Source of the DNA: Chromera velia
Taxonomy: Eukaryota; Sar; Chromeraceae
DNA: 32,500 nt
Reading direction: 5' to 3'
Assembly: GCA_018398765.1 (NCBI GenBank)
Contig: JAHBMJ010003326.1
Span: 111,535-144,034, forward strand
The position numbers were made by a program, and so were the translations under genes. The notes below the pieces were generated by a model. It saw only the letters and a list, made by a program, of their open reading frames with translations, was not told where the DNA came from and ran no database searches. Positions 12,187 to 23,903 of this stretch are shown here, piece after piece; the first letter of the stretch is position 1, and every line of letters starts with the position of its first letter.

Positions 12187-13380
12187 GGGAGAGGGGGGGA
12201 ATAATTAAGGTTTAGGGAGGGACAAGGGAAAGGAAAGGGAAGGAAAGTAAGGGAATGGAGGAATGGAGGAATGGGTTTGGACAGAAGAAGGGAAGGTGAA
12301 TTTACGGAGAGCAAATTGTGTTCCCATGAATTCCATTTCTTTCCTTTTTGAATTTACAACGGACGCTGGTGATGCGACAATTCATTCTTCTCTTTTTTTT
12401 TCGATCCGTCCAGCAGGAAAGGAGAGAGGAAAAGGGGGGAATTCATGATCAAATGACAAAGATTAATTCAGGAGAAGACGGAGATAATTGCCTCTTTCCG
12501 TATTTGTCCCTCTTTCTCTCTCTTTTTACGTAGTACCACATACACACACACACGTGTTGTAGCTTACTTGCATGAATCGCAGTCCGCAATTCCTTTGACA
12601 ATACGTGCACTTGAAATTCGCAAAATTTTTGTCTGTCTATTGGTCTCACTAGGAATATTTCCATAATGAATAGACTTATTGGCTGCAAATGCCGAGGATG
12701 AAAAAAAACACATTACAGAGGGCAAGCACCGGGAGAAAAATTCGAATGGTGCAAATTGAAGGCCCCAATTACCTTTATTCGATCTCTGAAGGGTCAATCA
12801 GTCTTCCTTAAATTCTTGACTGACTTTTGTTAAACCATCCATCCATCCATCCATCCACCTATCCATGCATCAATTCGATCACTCATCACTCTCTCATCCA
12901 CTTGCCGGATTAATCACACCCATCAAAGAATGAGCTTGTTTTTGGAATTGGTATTTTCTCTCTCAGTTTGTCTGCTGTTTCCTTGCATGCTGTGGAGGGC
13001 CAGCGCGCCTACGAGCAGGCACGCGAACACTTGACAGATAGGGATGCTCTCCTCTTGCTTTGTTTCGCAGCCGGACGGATTGCAATGGAGAGAGAGAGAG
13101 AGAGAGAGAGACAAGAGGTGTCGTGAGTGACACAGGAATAAATTGTACCTGTGATCGATTCCCGTGCCTTTGTTTCATCTTCTTCGCTTCGCGGCTGCGT
13201 GCATGACCAATTGAATTTCTTTGGTCGTCCGAATTTTTGTTGTCTTGGCGTCCGGAGGTTCGATTGATCGACTGAAATCCTTTGTCATGTTTGTTTTCGC
13301 TCGCTGTATCTCACCAGATAGTCATCGCAAGTTGTCTCCAAGCAGTGCTGTTTGCAGTGCGGACTGAATTCACTTCATGT
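12187..13380 (+). other. 3' flank of the transporter and intergenic spacer
   Basis: No gene seen. Purine-rich sequence (GGAAAGG-type runs) follows the TGA. The stretch includes an ATCC tetranucleotide repeat at about 12835-12857 and a GA run at about 13088-13111. Confidence 0.6.
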
Positions 13381-13411
13381 GCAGTGCAGGAAGAGCGAGT
13401 AGGTGTGCAGA

Positions 13412-13939
13412 ATGAATGAAATCATCCATCAAGACGATGCGGTGACTTCGAGCAAACTCCGACAATATCGGATGAAAAGAAAAAGAAGACGTTTGGAGCC
13501 ACGCTCAATGTCACCCGATTTCATGATTGATGAAAGAATTGAACATGCCATAAAAAAATTTAATTCACTCGAGCATCTCCCGGAATTAAAGCTTGTGTGT
13601 CCACTGCTCACGCTCGAAAGACTCAAGAGATGAATCCTGCCAGTGATGGTTGTATCCATCAACGGATCTATCTTACTCGGTCCAACAACAGGACAGCGCT
13701 GTGTTGGAGGTCAGATGGAAGAGCACTCGATTATAGAAAAAGTCTGCGAGCTGTTTTGTTTCCATCTGATCGCCAACTGCAGGTCAGCTGTTCCAACGTA
13801 CGGAATTTCAAATCTGGAAAGACTTGGACTCCCAGACATGCAGGCATATCCGGTGCAGGCGTCGATAAGTGCATCTAGTTGGCTTCAATTGCAAATTCTT
13901 CGGCGATGCCCTGATGCACACTGCAAAGTAAAAGGATGA
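13412..13939 (+). pseudogene. Short unidentified reading frame with one internal TGA
   Basis: Seen: from the ATG at 13412 a frame runs to a TGA at 13631-13633 (a basic head with RMKRKRRR, then helical sequence) and continues in the same frame, without another stop, to the TGA ending at 13939. The second part contains VVSINGSILLGPTTGQRCVG and HSIIEKVCELFCFHLIANC. The internal TGA could be a mutated CGA (Arg). Alternatively these are two unrelated frames, or part is intron (a CTGCAG acceptor lies near 13780). A TAG sits in frame at 13400-13402. No family recognised. Confidence 0.3.
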
Positions 13940-14754
13940 GCGCGGCATGCAGTTGTGCCACTGTCGTGAACAAAAACCATTTATGTTTCATCAATCGCAA
14001 TTTGTGATGGTCTTATGGTAGGCCTGAAACAGGATTCCGGTTGGCATCTATGTTAATTCGATTGAAAGTCATGTTTGCATAATTTCCTGCTCGTTTGAGC
14101 AAATTTACAAATATTGTTCACTCAGATGTGAACCTTATAACAACATAGCACAGTAAATATGAATTTTTAAATCTAAACCTTTAATAAACAACTTTTAAAC
14201 ATCGAAAACCTAAGACTAAGTCTACTATTAAGTAATATAAAATTTTAAATAAAATGTTATTTTTTTTTACTTAGAATGAACTGTGTCAATGACAATGTGC
14301 CAGTGTCATTTCAAACACTTTTTTTACTTCAACGTTATATTCTTATTATGTCACTGGCATATAAGATATCATACGTACTGGCTATATGCAGTCAAATATA
14401 CATGCATGCAATGAAAAAACCTAGGGAAAAACTAGTTAAAAAAAAAGTAATTTAACAAATAATTTTTATCTGCACTCATGCTCATAAATGATAAAACCGC
14501 AATTCTGGTCTACAAAAGACTGATCGAGTAGAATCTAGAGTGTTACAATGTAGCCAGATGCGTTGCAGTGTTGCGTAGAGGGACGGAAGGACAAAATGAA
14601 GGCGGACGTGCTAGGGACAGATCTAAAATGCATCCTTCCCCAATTTTAAGTAAGTAAAAAAAAAAATGTGTATAATGTTTGAAGTTGTCACTGCTAGCTC
14701 TAGTAACAGATGGACACTAGGATGGACATAGCGGGAAGGCCTAGTGCAAAAGTT

Positions 14755-14786
<32 letters not shown>

Positions 14787-15290
14787 CGTATTACTAGTAG
14801 ACTGCTACGTTTAGTACGTTAGTCATGGTAAACAGTAAAACACCTCTTCTACTAGCTCCTCCAGCTAGTCTTCCAGGGCACCCCACTAATTTGTAAATTA
14901 AGTTTCATATTTGATAAAATATCATAATTATATTTGCAGTTTAAAACTCAAATTCGACATATGAGTCACATATCATATTAAAAACACATGCAACTATTAC
15001 TACATCGATCTAAAACGAAGTGGCTGGCACTGGCTGCCATTTGAAATAGCATTTCAAGCTGCATTTGAATAAACCTGAGAATAAATTGAAATAATAGCCA
15101 GCTAATTTACCGGGAATTTCACCCTCTGTCTGGGTACACAACTGAGTAACCCGCCATGGGCCACCAACGGTGAATCAAAAGAAGATCAAACTATCTAGGC
15201 AATGGCTGAGGCGGAGAACCGTCCGAGAACGTTGCTTTACTTCAACCCCCCATGTGGCCTTGCATGCCGACAGACAATTAAACTGAGTAA
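13940..15290 (+). other. AT-rich gene-poor block
   Basis: Composition changes abruptly to AT-rich with many poly-A and poly-T runs. It holds a CAAT tetranucleotide repeat (about 14757-14786). No open frame of protein-like composition is seen on either strand. Confidence 0.7.
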
Positions 15291-15331
15291 AACTTGACGT
15301 CGGTCCGCCCATTGCCTTCCCCCCCATGCAG

Positions 15332-15708
15332 TCCCCAACCTTGCTCCTCACCCAGGCGGCAACCTCCTACCATTAATCGCATACCTCACTCCTGCACGGT
15401 CCACTCGATCAAACCCTCCACCGGAGGACCACCAGAATCCAGCAGGGTTACTGACTATCTCAGTACACCGACTGACGCTCACCCACGTACCCCAATCCCT
15501 CAAAAAGAAGCGAGCCCAACGGATTGCCACGGTGGTCCCTCAACTGTTCCTCCGTACGAAAGCCCGTCTGGAATTGAAACAAAAATGTCGCCGCGAAATT
15601 GCAATGTACCCCTACCACACATTGATCAAGGCAGCCATGCATGGGGAGAGGAAATTGCAGTCCCTGCATGGAGATCCCTCTGATGCCCTTGAATTGCTTG
15701 CTGGATGA
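15332..15708 (+). CDS. Candidate exon of an unidentified gene
   Basis: Seen: after a pyrimidine-rich ATGCAG acceptor (AG at 15330-15331) a frame stays open to a TGA at 15706-15708. Its later part is protein-like and basic-helical (SLKKKRAQRIATVVPQLFLR, RREIAMYPYHTLIKAAMHGE, DPSDALELLAG); the first part is Pro-rich. There is no ATG until late, so it would need an upstream exon, and none is evident in the AT-rich block to the left. No domain recognised. Confidence 0.3.
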
Positions 15709-15712
15709 CTGA

Positions 15713-16153
15713 GGAGGATTTCATATCATTCAAACAAACAACATCCACCGACAATGCCCTCCTAACTCCATCCCCGTCCCGTTTTCCATCCCTCCATGTG
15801 TTTCCAATGTATCCTCCGGGTTCCCTCTGTACCTCAACCTGAGAGTCTGTGCCTCTGTGAACGCCCTTTCTGCACCTCCCGCCACAATTGCACACCTTCT
15901 CGTTCAACACCCCCCCTCTACGGACCCCTCTCCTCTCCTCCAGTCACCTGATCATGAAGACGAAGAGGACGCTGCAGCCGCCCCCGTCTCCCCTTCACCT
16001 CCCGTTCCCGTTCCCGTTCCTGTTGTTGCAACAACCCCATCCAGAGACTGCATAGCGAAAGCTCCCTCAATCAGACGCACGGCATTCACCTGCATTGGAA
16101 CAACATCCAACAGACAATCCATGCAGCTGCCTCCTGGAACGTTGTTTCACGGT
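15713..16153 (+). CDS. Candidate Pro/Ala-rich exon of an unidentified gene
   Basis: Seen: a frame open from 15713 to a GTGAGT donor at 16154. It holds APPATIAHLLVQHPPSTDPS, an acidic DHEDEED patch, a (PV)n run, and RDCIAKAPSIRRTAFTCIGT. It is offset from the frame that ends at 15708, so either an intron or a frameshift separates them. The low-complexity composition makes coding status uncertain. It lies just downstream of, and convergent with, the end of the minus-strand gene at 16307. Confidence 0.28.
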
Positions 16154-16306
16154 GTGAGTCTGAGAAAGAGAGACAGTGAATTGAGTCAGGATCGATGAGA
16201 CTTGAAAGACAGATTCACTTGTGATGCCCAATCAAACCAATAACTTCTGCGCGTTCTCACGATAGCACTACACAGGAATTCCCTACAGCGACGCCTTCCC
16301 TTCCCT

Positions 16307-19300
16307 TTAAATTCCACCATGCGAAGAGGATTCGCTGCGTCTCAGACTAACAGCACCCCCCCCGCCCCGACCCACCTCCACTTCGTCGTTCCCCAGAGCC
16401 CAGTTTTCCTCATCTGCCACCAGGTCAATGACCACACGGAGAGACTCGAGAACTTCACCGTCCGAGGTTCCCCACCCTGCCCCCGCAGCGATCTCTCTCA
16501 GCCACTCAACGCGAGGCACACCTGCGACCGCGGCAATGGAGCTCAAGCCCGTGCGCGCGTCAGTGTCGGACTGGGATGTGGACAGCGCAGTCAGAATGGT
16601 GGTCTTCAGGGCAGCGAGACGCTCTCCTTCGCGGGCGTTCACAAGCTGAAAGCATAAGGCAATAGACGTCAGATGTGTTTGCACTCACGCAAGGCTCGAT
16701 GAATGAATGCTGCGTGGTCAGATGGAATCGAATCAGACATCGTCATCCTCTACAACCGACCGTGTGACACAATTCCTCCGCCTTCCTTCCCACACTCCGT
16801 CATGCATTGTTCATAAGCGGACAGGGACTCCAATGCAGTCTCTCTCTCTCTCTGTGCATCTGGCTGTTGATCTTTTCGCGTCTCTTTCTCTCTCTCTCTC
16901 TCTCTCGGTCTGTGTGTGTGTGTGTGTCTGACAAGGCTGACCTGAATCGCCTTGTCTGCCACTGGAAGAGTCTCCACGTCCTCCGCCCCCTCCTCGCCCT
17001 CAGTGATTCCGGCAGCAGCAGCGGCTGCCGCCCCCCCCTGAGGGGCAGGGGGCACGCAACCGGGGCCGGGAATCTTCCAGTCGACCTGGCCGGGATATCG
17101 GGGCTCCGTTCCGGCCTCCCCAGGCGCATACTTCTTCTGCACATTCCCTGCCAAGTGGGCGTCTAGTCTCTGCAGCATTCGGTGCACTCCTTTGTACCGG
17201 GCTCGGCGGTTGTGATTTTCTGGCCTCTCGAAGAAGTCCCTCAATTTCTCCAGACGTTCCTTCAGAGCTGTACGCACTGCCACCCTCTTCACTACTTTCG
17301 ACTCATCGGGATCTCGGGCGTCGTAGAGGGCCTTTGCTTCGATGCAGAGCTTGTGGAGTTCCTGCACATTGAAGAGAAAAGAAAGGCAAGAGGAACAGAC
17401 GGAGAAAAGCCGACGGAGAAAGCAGATTTGTAAATATATGAACACTGGGTGGACAGACAGATACCGGTGTACTCCTTCCGACAGCAGGCAGAGCGCGAAA
17501 GGCGGACTTCGAAAAACAAATCGAAAAGTTGCGCTTCTCTCGAAATGAACACCTTGGTCAGCAAAGCGAGGCATGACTTCAACATTTCGTGCTCAGGAGT
17601 CTGTGTCAATGCTTGGACGTGCAATTCCAAAAAAGCCTTCATGGACAGTTCATTTCATTGAGTCCCCCCCCGGTTTGACTTGAGCGAACTGCACTTACTT
17701 ACCTGCAGGCGGGGATACCACTCTGAGTTCATGTGTTTGACTCTCTTCTGGTGTCCCTCTCTGCTCTTCTCGTCCTGCTTCGAGGCGACGATGGCCTTTC
17801 GGAGAGGGTCCAGGAAGGGTACAAGAAGAGCCTTCATGAGCACACGCACGAGAACTCGGGACAGCTGCTTGCGCATATCGGAGATGGAGAATCTGCAGAG
17901 ACGGGGGAAAAGGAAAGAGGGGGGCAGAGGGGTATGGGGAAGGGGTAGTGAATCTTTTGTGGTGCAACATTAAAGGAGGCACTCGCTCGAAAGAAACAAG
18001 ACACGGCACGAAGGAATTAGTTGAGAAGGGGGGCAGAAGTGGGACAGAGTGGGGAGAAAAGGAAGAAATTCAGAGGGCAAATTGCCAACTCATCGACGTA
18101 TCAGTCCAAAAAGAGAGGGTGTTGGACAAAAAGGAAGGAGAGTGTCTCTCTCAATAAGAAGCTTCACGGCAACTGCTTCATTTACTTCTTCCTCTCGACA
18201 AATCGGTTGGTCCCTCCTTCCCCTCCTTTTTGTCCTTCATTCATTTATTCATTCATTCATTCCATTTCTTTGGCCTGTCTTCGTGTCATCATACGCACAA
18301 AAGAGAAACGGAGCACCCCACATGCATTCACGCCAGCAAACAAAAAAACAAAAACTACCTCGAGTCGTCCTGGTGGGGGCTCATGTACTGCATCGCCCTC
18401 GCGATTGTCGCGTGGATGGCCCACTCGAAATCCTTGGAGGGCAACCCAGGGCGCACTGCGGAGTTCTGGAAGACGTTGTATGCGAAGGACATGGGCTGGG
18501 ATCCCGACGCCAACGTGGTGGCAAGGAGCCAGAGCAGACCCCTCATTGCGACTGCAGTGGCGTCTCCAGTGGCAGGGATCGCGGTGAGGCGATCGCAGAG
18601 AGTTCTGATGGACTTGCAAATGATGTACACGAGAAGCCAACCGACCTGCACAGCAGAGTGCACGGCAAGAAAAAAAAGATTCACTGCAAGGTCTCGGCAC
18701 GTACAAGCACACCCACGCACAGACACATACACACACGTTCTTCTAGTTCCAGCTGTCCAAACGATCTGACTGTAGAGCCTGATTGGTGTTGCTATTCTGG
18801 ATGCCGAAGCAGACCGAGCAGACGGCAGCAATCGGGGAACCGGACGTTCTCTTTGACCAAGAAGCCACAAGGGGTCAGCACGAAACGTTGCGGAGCGTTC
18901 CGAATCATGTGTGCTTATGCCGGTCTGTCTCGCTAGCGGACCGCTGTGTAACGTGGAAGAAGTCTTCATACACTCTTCCTCACTACGAACAAAAGCAAGT
19001 CATGATGTCTGGCTGACTTCTTTATGCTGAGGAGGAATGCTCCTCGCGCCGACCGCCTGAATGGCAGCTGAGTTCTCCACCAGAGACTGTCGAAGAAGAA
19101 TGCGCAGAGTGGCGATTATCGGATCGTTAGCTTCGTCTACTCCGGTGAACTTTCTGCAAGGGAGCAGGGAAGGGCAGGGCATTCAAAAGGAACCCTGCAG
19201 GCATCTTCCATGCAGTCATCGGAAGGAACCAGAGAGAGGCCCCACTTCTTTCTTTGGCCTGGCTTCGGTTCTACAGGAACAGAGAGCCCTGACTGCCACA

Positions 19301-22300
19301 TGGCCTTTAGTGTGTTCCCCTTGGAAAGCTCAAATTTAAACGCACTCTCGAGCCAAAAACCAAAAAGATACAGGAAGTCACCCACACAAAGAAAGAAAGC
19401 TGCATGCCGACCTCTGCCAGTCCTCGTGGACGATCGGGAGCGCCAGCGCAGAGAGGCCGTTGTCTCTCCAGAACACAGTTGCAAGACTTGCCTACACAGA
19501 CAGGTGGGAACAGGAAACAAACGAGAAGGAGACGCATGATCAGCAAGACAATGAGCAGAGCATGTACAGAACGCAGCAAGGTGAGACAATACAGAAAAGA
19601 AAGAGGCAGCGCAGGTCATGATGTTGCGGGGAGGACCATCCAGTCACACATTGACCCATAGGAGGTTCACACAGAGACATCACAGAGACGCACAGCATTA
19701 AAGGAGGACAGACCATTGAATACAGAGGACAGGAAGGAAATTGAAAAGCAGCTTTCCGACATAAAATTTAACGATCTTGAGGGCACACCCATGCACACCT
19801 GTGTGTCCCCTGCAGCCCTTGCGAGGCCGTGGTTTCGCGTCTCCGTCCCCCCCTCGAGTCCCAGCATGCAGCCGAAAGTGAAGGAGTCCAGACAGAAGTC
19901 GGCAGCAGGGAGGTCAACCAGAGTCCCTGCAGCTGCATGCTGTGCCTGTCCCTCCTCCGCCGTGCCCAGAGAGGCCAGGACAGTCGATGCGAAGGCGTCG
20001 TCCCTCGCGAGTCGGTAGGCATTCTCAAGAGGGGCTCTGCGTTCGTTCGAGAATGATGAATGAGTGCATGCATGATCAAAAGAATCATCGTCATGGATTT
20101 CACATAAGGGAATGGCATCGACGATCAGTCGCTCTCGAGAGTGGGATCCACAGCATTGAGGACTGAACAACTAGGGTCAGTCAAAAAGTAGAAAACGGAG
20201 GGAGAACTGTCGCGAGACAGAGAGAGACAGAGAAAAAGAAACAAGCACTTCTATACCCTTCTGACCCACCCACCAACCTTCTGAGCACACAGACGAGAGA
20301 ATGCTCCGTGTTGTCAGATAGAAATTCAGCGACCTCCTCTGTGCCCATCGCCTTCGCTTTCTCCACATTTCCCGCGATCTTCTGCTTTTGCTTCAGCTGT
20401 GCAACCGCGAATGTCTGAGTGAAGGACCCGACCTGCAAGGGAAGGGGGTGGCGAAGGGGCGGGACAGACGGTCGTTCAACTTCGGTAGGTGGAAACTTGG
20501 CGGAAGAGTACGACGAGAAGGAGGGAGGCAGTCTTGAGTGTGGAGAAGCAAAAAACGACAAACAAGAAAATGGCAGGCAAGCAGGTAATCAGCGAGTCAC
20601 ACCATTCACTACACAAAGTTCAAAGCGCAGTGCGGACGAGAATAGACGGGGTTGGGGGGAAGGCAGAGAAGAAAGCCAGCCAGCCATGTAGCGGAGGCTG
20701 ACCTCGCTGGTGAGCACACTGTCGCTGGAGTCACCGCACACTGCCCTTCGTGCACTACAGGATCCGGCACAAGGTGCGCGGTCTGAGTCCATACAACACC
20801 CCCTCCGGTCATGTCCACATCCGCATTCTGATCCTCACCCCCCTCCCCCTTCTGCAACACAGCCATGGTAGACCCCGAGAGCACGACCCTCAAAGAATCG
20901 ACAGAGCCCTTCTGGAGGGACGATTCCAAAAGGGTAAACACACGGGAGGCCAGAGGATCGGAAACGTCGGAGTCCACTAGGATCAAGGGAGATCCGGTGG
21001 GGCATTGGGATGGCACGTTCGGTCCTGAAATCTGCCTCTGTGCAGCTGCAGCTGCTGATGGATCGAAATCAACCTCCTCTTCCCCCCCCCCCTCGGCTGC
21101 ACCCTCTCCATTTTGACCTCCTACTCTCGCCACCGGCAAATCTTCCGGAGACGGCACAGATTGGATGGCCTGTGAGAGGAAGGGCTCCAGAGTGGAGGTT
21201 CCACTGGCGACCTCGAACGCCCCCGTGACAGGGACCTCGAGGACCTTCAGGAGGAGACGAGATCCGTGGCGGCGCCCCACGAGGAGCACCATTCCCTGGG
21301 CCTCTCCGACGGTCGCTTCGTCGAGGGGGGCGGGGACTGCGTGCATGCGGTCGCCCTCTCGTATCATCAGAATGATGGACCTGTAGGGAAGGACAGAGAC
21401 AGGCATACAGGTGGATAGGTAGGCGTGTGCACAGATACGCACACCGACTGGCAGAAGGCCTGCTTGACTCTTTTTTTCGGATCGCCCAGAGCCACGCAAA
21501 CAGGCAGTGAACTCTCAAGAAAGCAGGTAGGCTAAAGAAAACAATTCAGACACACGGACGAAAATAATCGCCTTCTTGCTTCTTTTCTCTTCTTCCTTTT
21601 GCTTTCAGACAGACCAAAAAACAATACGGAATCTGCACAGGAGCGGCAACGAAAATCCAAAACAAGGTAGCACTACAGAGATAACACAGACCCTGCGTCT
21701 GTTTCCCATTGACTGCATAAGCGCCTCACTTGTATCTTCGGATCGGGTGGTTGTTGTAGCCCGTCGCGTAGATGCAGAAGGGCGTGTCTGTAGGAATACC
21801 GTCTGGAGAGCCGAGTCGCAGCGTCTGAATGAGGAAGTTCCCTACGTTGACGTCTCCTGAGTGTGAGACCTGCGAGGGAGGCGCGTGCATGGGGAGATGG
21901 ATCTATCCAGAATGCATGTTGGTGATGAGCCGAAGAAGACTCTTCTAAGTGTTCATGATGGACAGATCGAGAACTGGCAGAGAGGAGGTGGGGGGGCAGA
22001 CTCAACTTGGGAAGAGACGAAATAATAAAATCTCCAGCAAGTGGTGCTCTAAAATATGCGTGGTGGGGTATTCGAGCAGTACAACTCCTCCAAGCATCTT
22101 ACGACTAAGCTGTTGGCTGCATGGACGTCTCGTTGCTGAATTAATGAAGAGACTTTTCGGTATTCATTTGCAGCACCAACTTGAGGGAGGTCGTCTCTGC
22201 TGGTGGCGTTGAATGCGTACCAGACCCAGGAAGAGTCCCCCTTCTTGAAGGCTGCACCCAGATCGAAGTACGTAGGCTCTCTCCTTGATACTGCCAAGAC

Positions 22301-22953
22301 GACTTCCTTCTTCTCCAGGAGATCCGTGGCAGATAGAGACACAGAGAAGGTGTCACCAGGGGCATGGATCATCATCGCCAGTCTGTCAGGATCGTATCTG
22401 CACAAACGCACATTAAATAGTCAATGGCGATATTGATACCCGTGCAACAAAAAAAGATCCTTTTCAATTGATCGAGTTGGTTATGCGTCTGTTTTGTCTG
22501 CCTCCCTACATGTGCGTCATCCCTCCCTTCCTGGCAAAAACAAACCGACGGACCCGATGTTTCTCAGCTGGTTGATCAGAAGCTCTGACTCGTCTGCGTT
22601 CCCCTGCTGGCTGAGACCTCCGAAGAAAGACTCTGCAGAGACTTCTGAGACGTCCACAACTTCTGCCTCTTCCGTTCGGGGGTCGTAGACGGACACCTTC
22701 TGCACACCTCCCTCAGTGAAAGGACATGCGACCTGCACCAACGATTCAGAGACGTGTCTGTACGGCTTTGATCGACATGATTTGTTTGTCAGGCATTTCT
22801 GAAAGAAGCCAGATGAGAATGTTCTGAGAAACGTACCGGAAAGTCGCACTGCAGTGCCTTGAGAAATGTCTTGGCCTTCTCTGATGAGTTGACCCCAACA
22901 TCCGCGTAGAACCTTTGCGCCTTTCGGAGCTTTGCAAATGTCGCAGAAGGCAT
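16307..22953 (-). CDS. Unrecognised intron-rich protein, about 1078 aa
   Basis: Seen, in coding order (complement): 22837-22953, 22554-22732, 22181-22397, 21730-21869, about 20735-21380, 20278-20432, 19799-20036, 19412-19491, 19018-19153, 18359-18645, 17703-17892, about 17508-17600, 16942-17361, 16307-16645. These 14 exons join in phase to 1078 codons plus TAA. The start is the ATG at 22953-22951 and the protein begins MPSATFAKLRKAQRFYADVG. Residues 1-220 look globular; about 220-433 carry an acidic, Ala/Gly/Glu-rich linker. From about 434 the protein looks largely helical, with short hydrophobic stretches near 640-700. Residues 827-966 are charged and helical, then an Ala-rich and acidic stretch; the tail is Gly/Ser-rich. 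I recognise no family domain and assign no function. Two boundaries are uncertain: the donor at 20735 (a second GT lies at 20701-20702 but breaks phase) and the acceptor at 17601. It shares its upstream region with the divergent E3 ligase gene. Confidence 0.78.
16839..16928 (+). repeat. CT tracts plus GT microsatellite in an intron of the minus-strand gene
   Basis: CT runs at 16839-16853 and about 16883-16906, then a GT run to 16928. They lie just past the donor of exon 13 of the minus-strand gene, so in its transcript they read as CA and GA. Confidence 0.8.
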
Positions 22954-23903
22954 CTTTGAAAAGCTCCAAAGAACCGGAAACCGACTCAGTCACCCTCAAA
23001 AGATCCCTTGTCACTTCTCTCTTGCTGCAACTAAAAAGAATACAGGAGCTCAAGAGTCGTGAAACGTTTCTGTTTCGTTTATGCGAGCAAGGACTGATTG
23101 CTTGTCCCACGCTAATGCGAGCGCGACAGAACAGTCAGAACTGAATTCAGAGCATCATGCATGACTCCGAACGTAGAAAGGGACCAAAAGGGCAGGTCAT
23201 GCACAGCCAGATAATAAGAATTGAATAACTTTGAACACCCCAGAACCTCTTTTCCGTCCGATGAGCCGAGCCAAAGTTGCAGTTGTCAGTCTGACTCAGT
23301 CAAACCCATGTCAAAGTTACAGTCAAACCCCTCCCTGACTTCCCCGCGCCGGGGCCACAAGAATCGCGAAGCGCGGCCGCAAGTTCGGCAACCTCATGCA
23401 CGGTGAGAATCAGTGTGTCTTCGACTGAGGGTGCCATAGGGTGCCAGTGTGCCAGAGTTTAATTTGTCAATGTGCCACTGTGGCACTGTCAATCTGCACT
23501 GTCTGTGTCCACAGGCAAACTGCAGATGACTGCAGCTGCAGTGCAGCGATCTGCAGGACACCGTAGCGCAGTGTGTTCACACCTCAGTGGCACTGACCAT
23601 CCTGCAACTGCTCCGGGGGACTCCATCTTAGGCAGTGATTGGATGGACCAATGCGGAACAAGATGGATCGGCCCCTGTAAGCTTGAATCACGGATCATTT
23701 GATGTCACATTTTCCCCCGGGAAATTCCCCGACTTTCCTGCCTTGTGTGACTGTGCCAAACAAAAAGCATGCGTAGTCTCTCTCTCTCTGTCTCTCTTTG
23801 TATCGCGCACACTGAGTAACAGTCTCACATTTCTGGATCTCCTCACAACAGGTGCTCCGGCAGGGTCCTGAGCATAACCAGATCGCCTCCACTCCCTGGC
23901 TCC
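22954..23903. promoter_or_regulatory. Shared upstream region of two divergent genes
   Basis: The minus-strand gene starts at 22953 and the E3 ligase gene at 23904, so about 950 bp serve both 5' ends. The stretch holds a GC-rich patch (about 23340-23390), many GTCA/GTCAAA words (about 23285-23335), and a cluster of TGCCA and its complement TGGCA near 23430-23490. No TATA box stands out. Regulation by these words is inference only. Confidence 0.45.

Noticed and set aside
20609..20734. Extension of exon 5 of the minus-strand gene past 20735
   Set aside because: The next GT donor (20701-20702) leaves the wrong phase for the following exon. The donor after 20735 restores it, so I ended the exon there with reservation.
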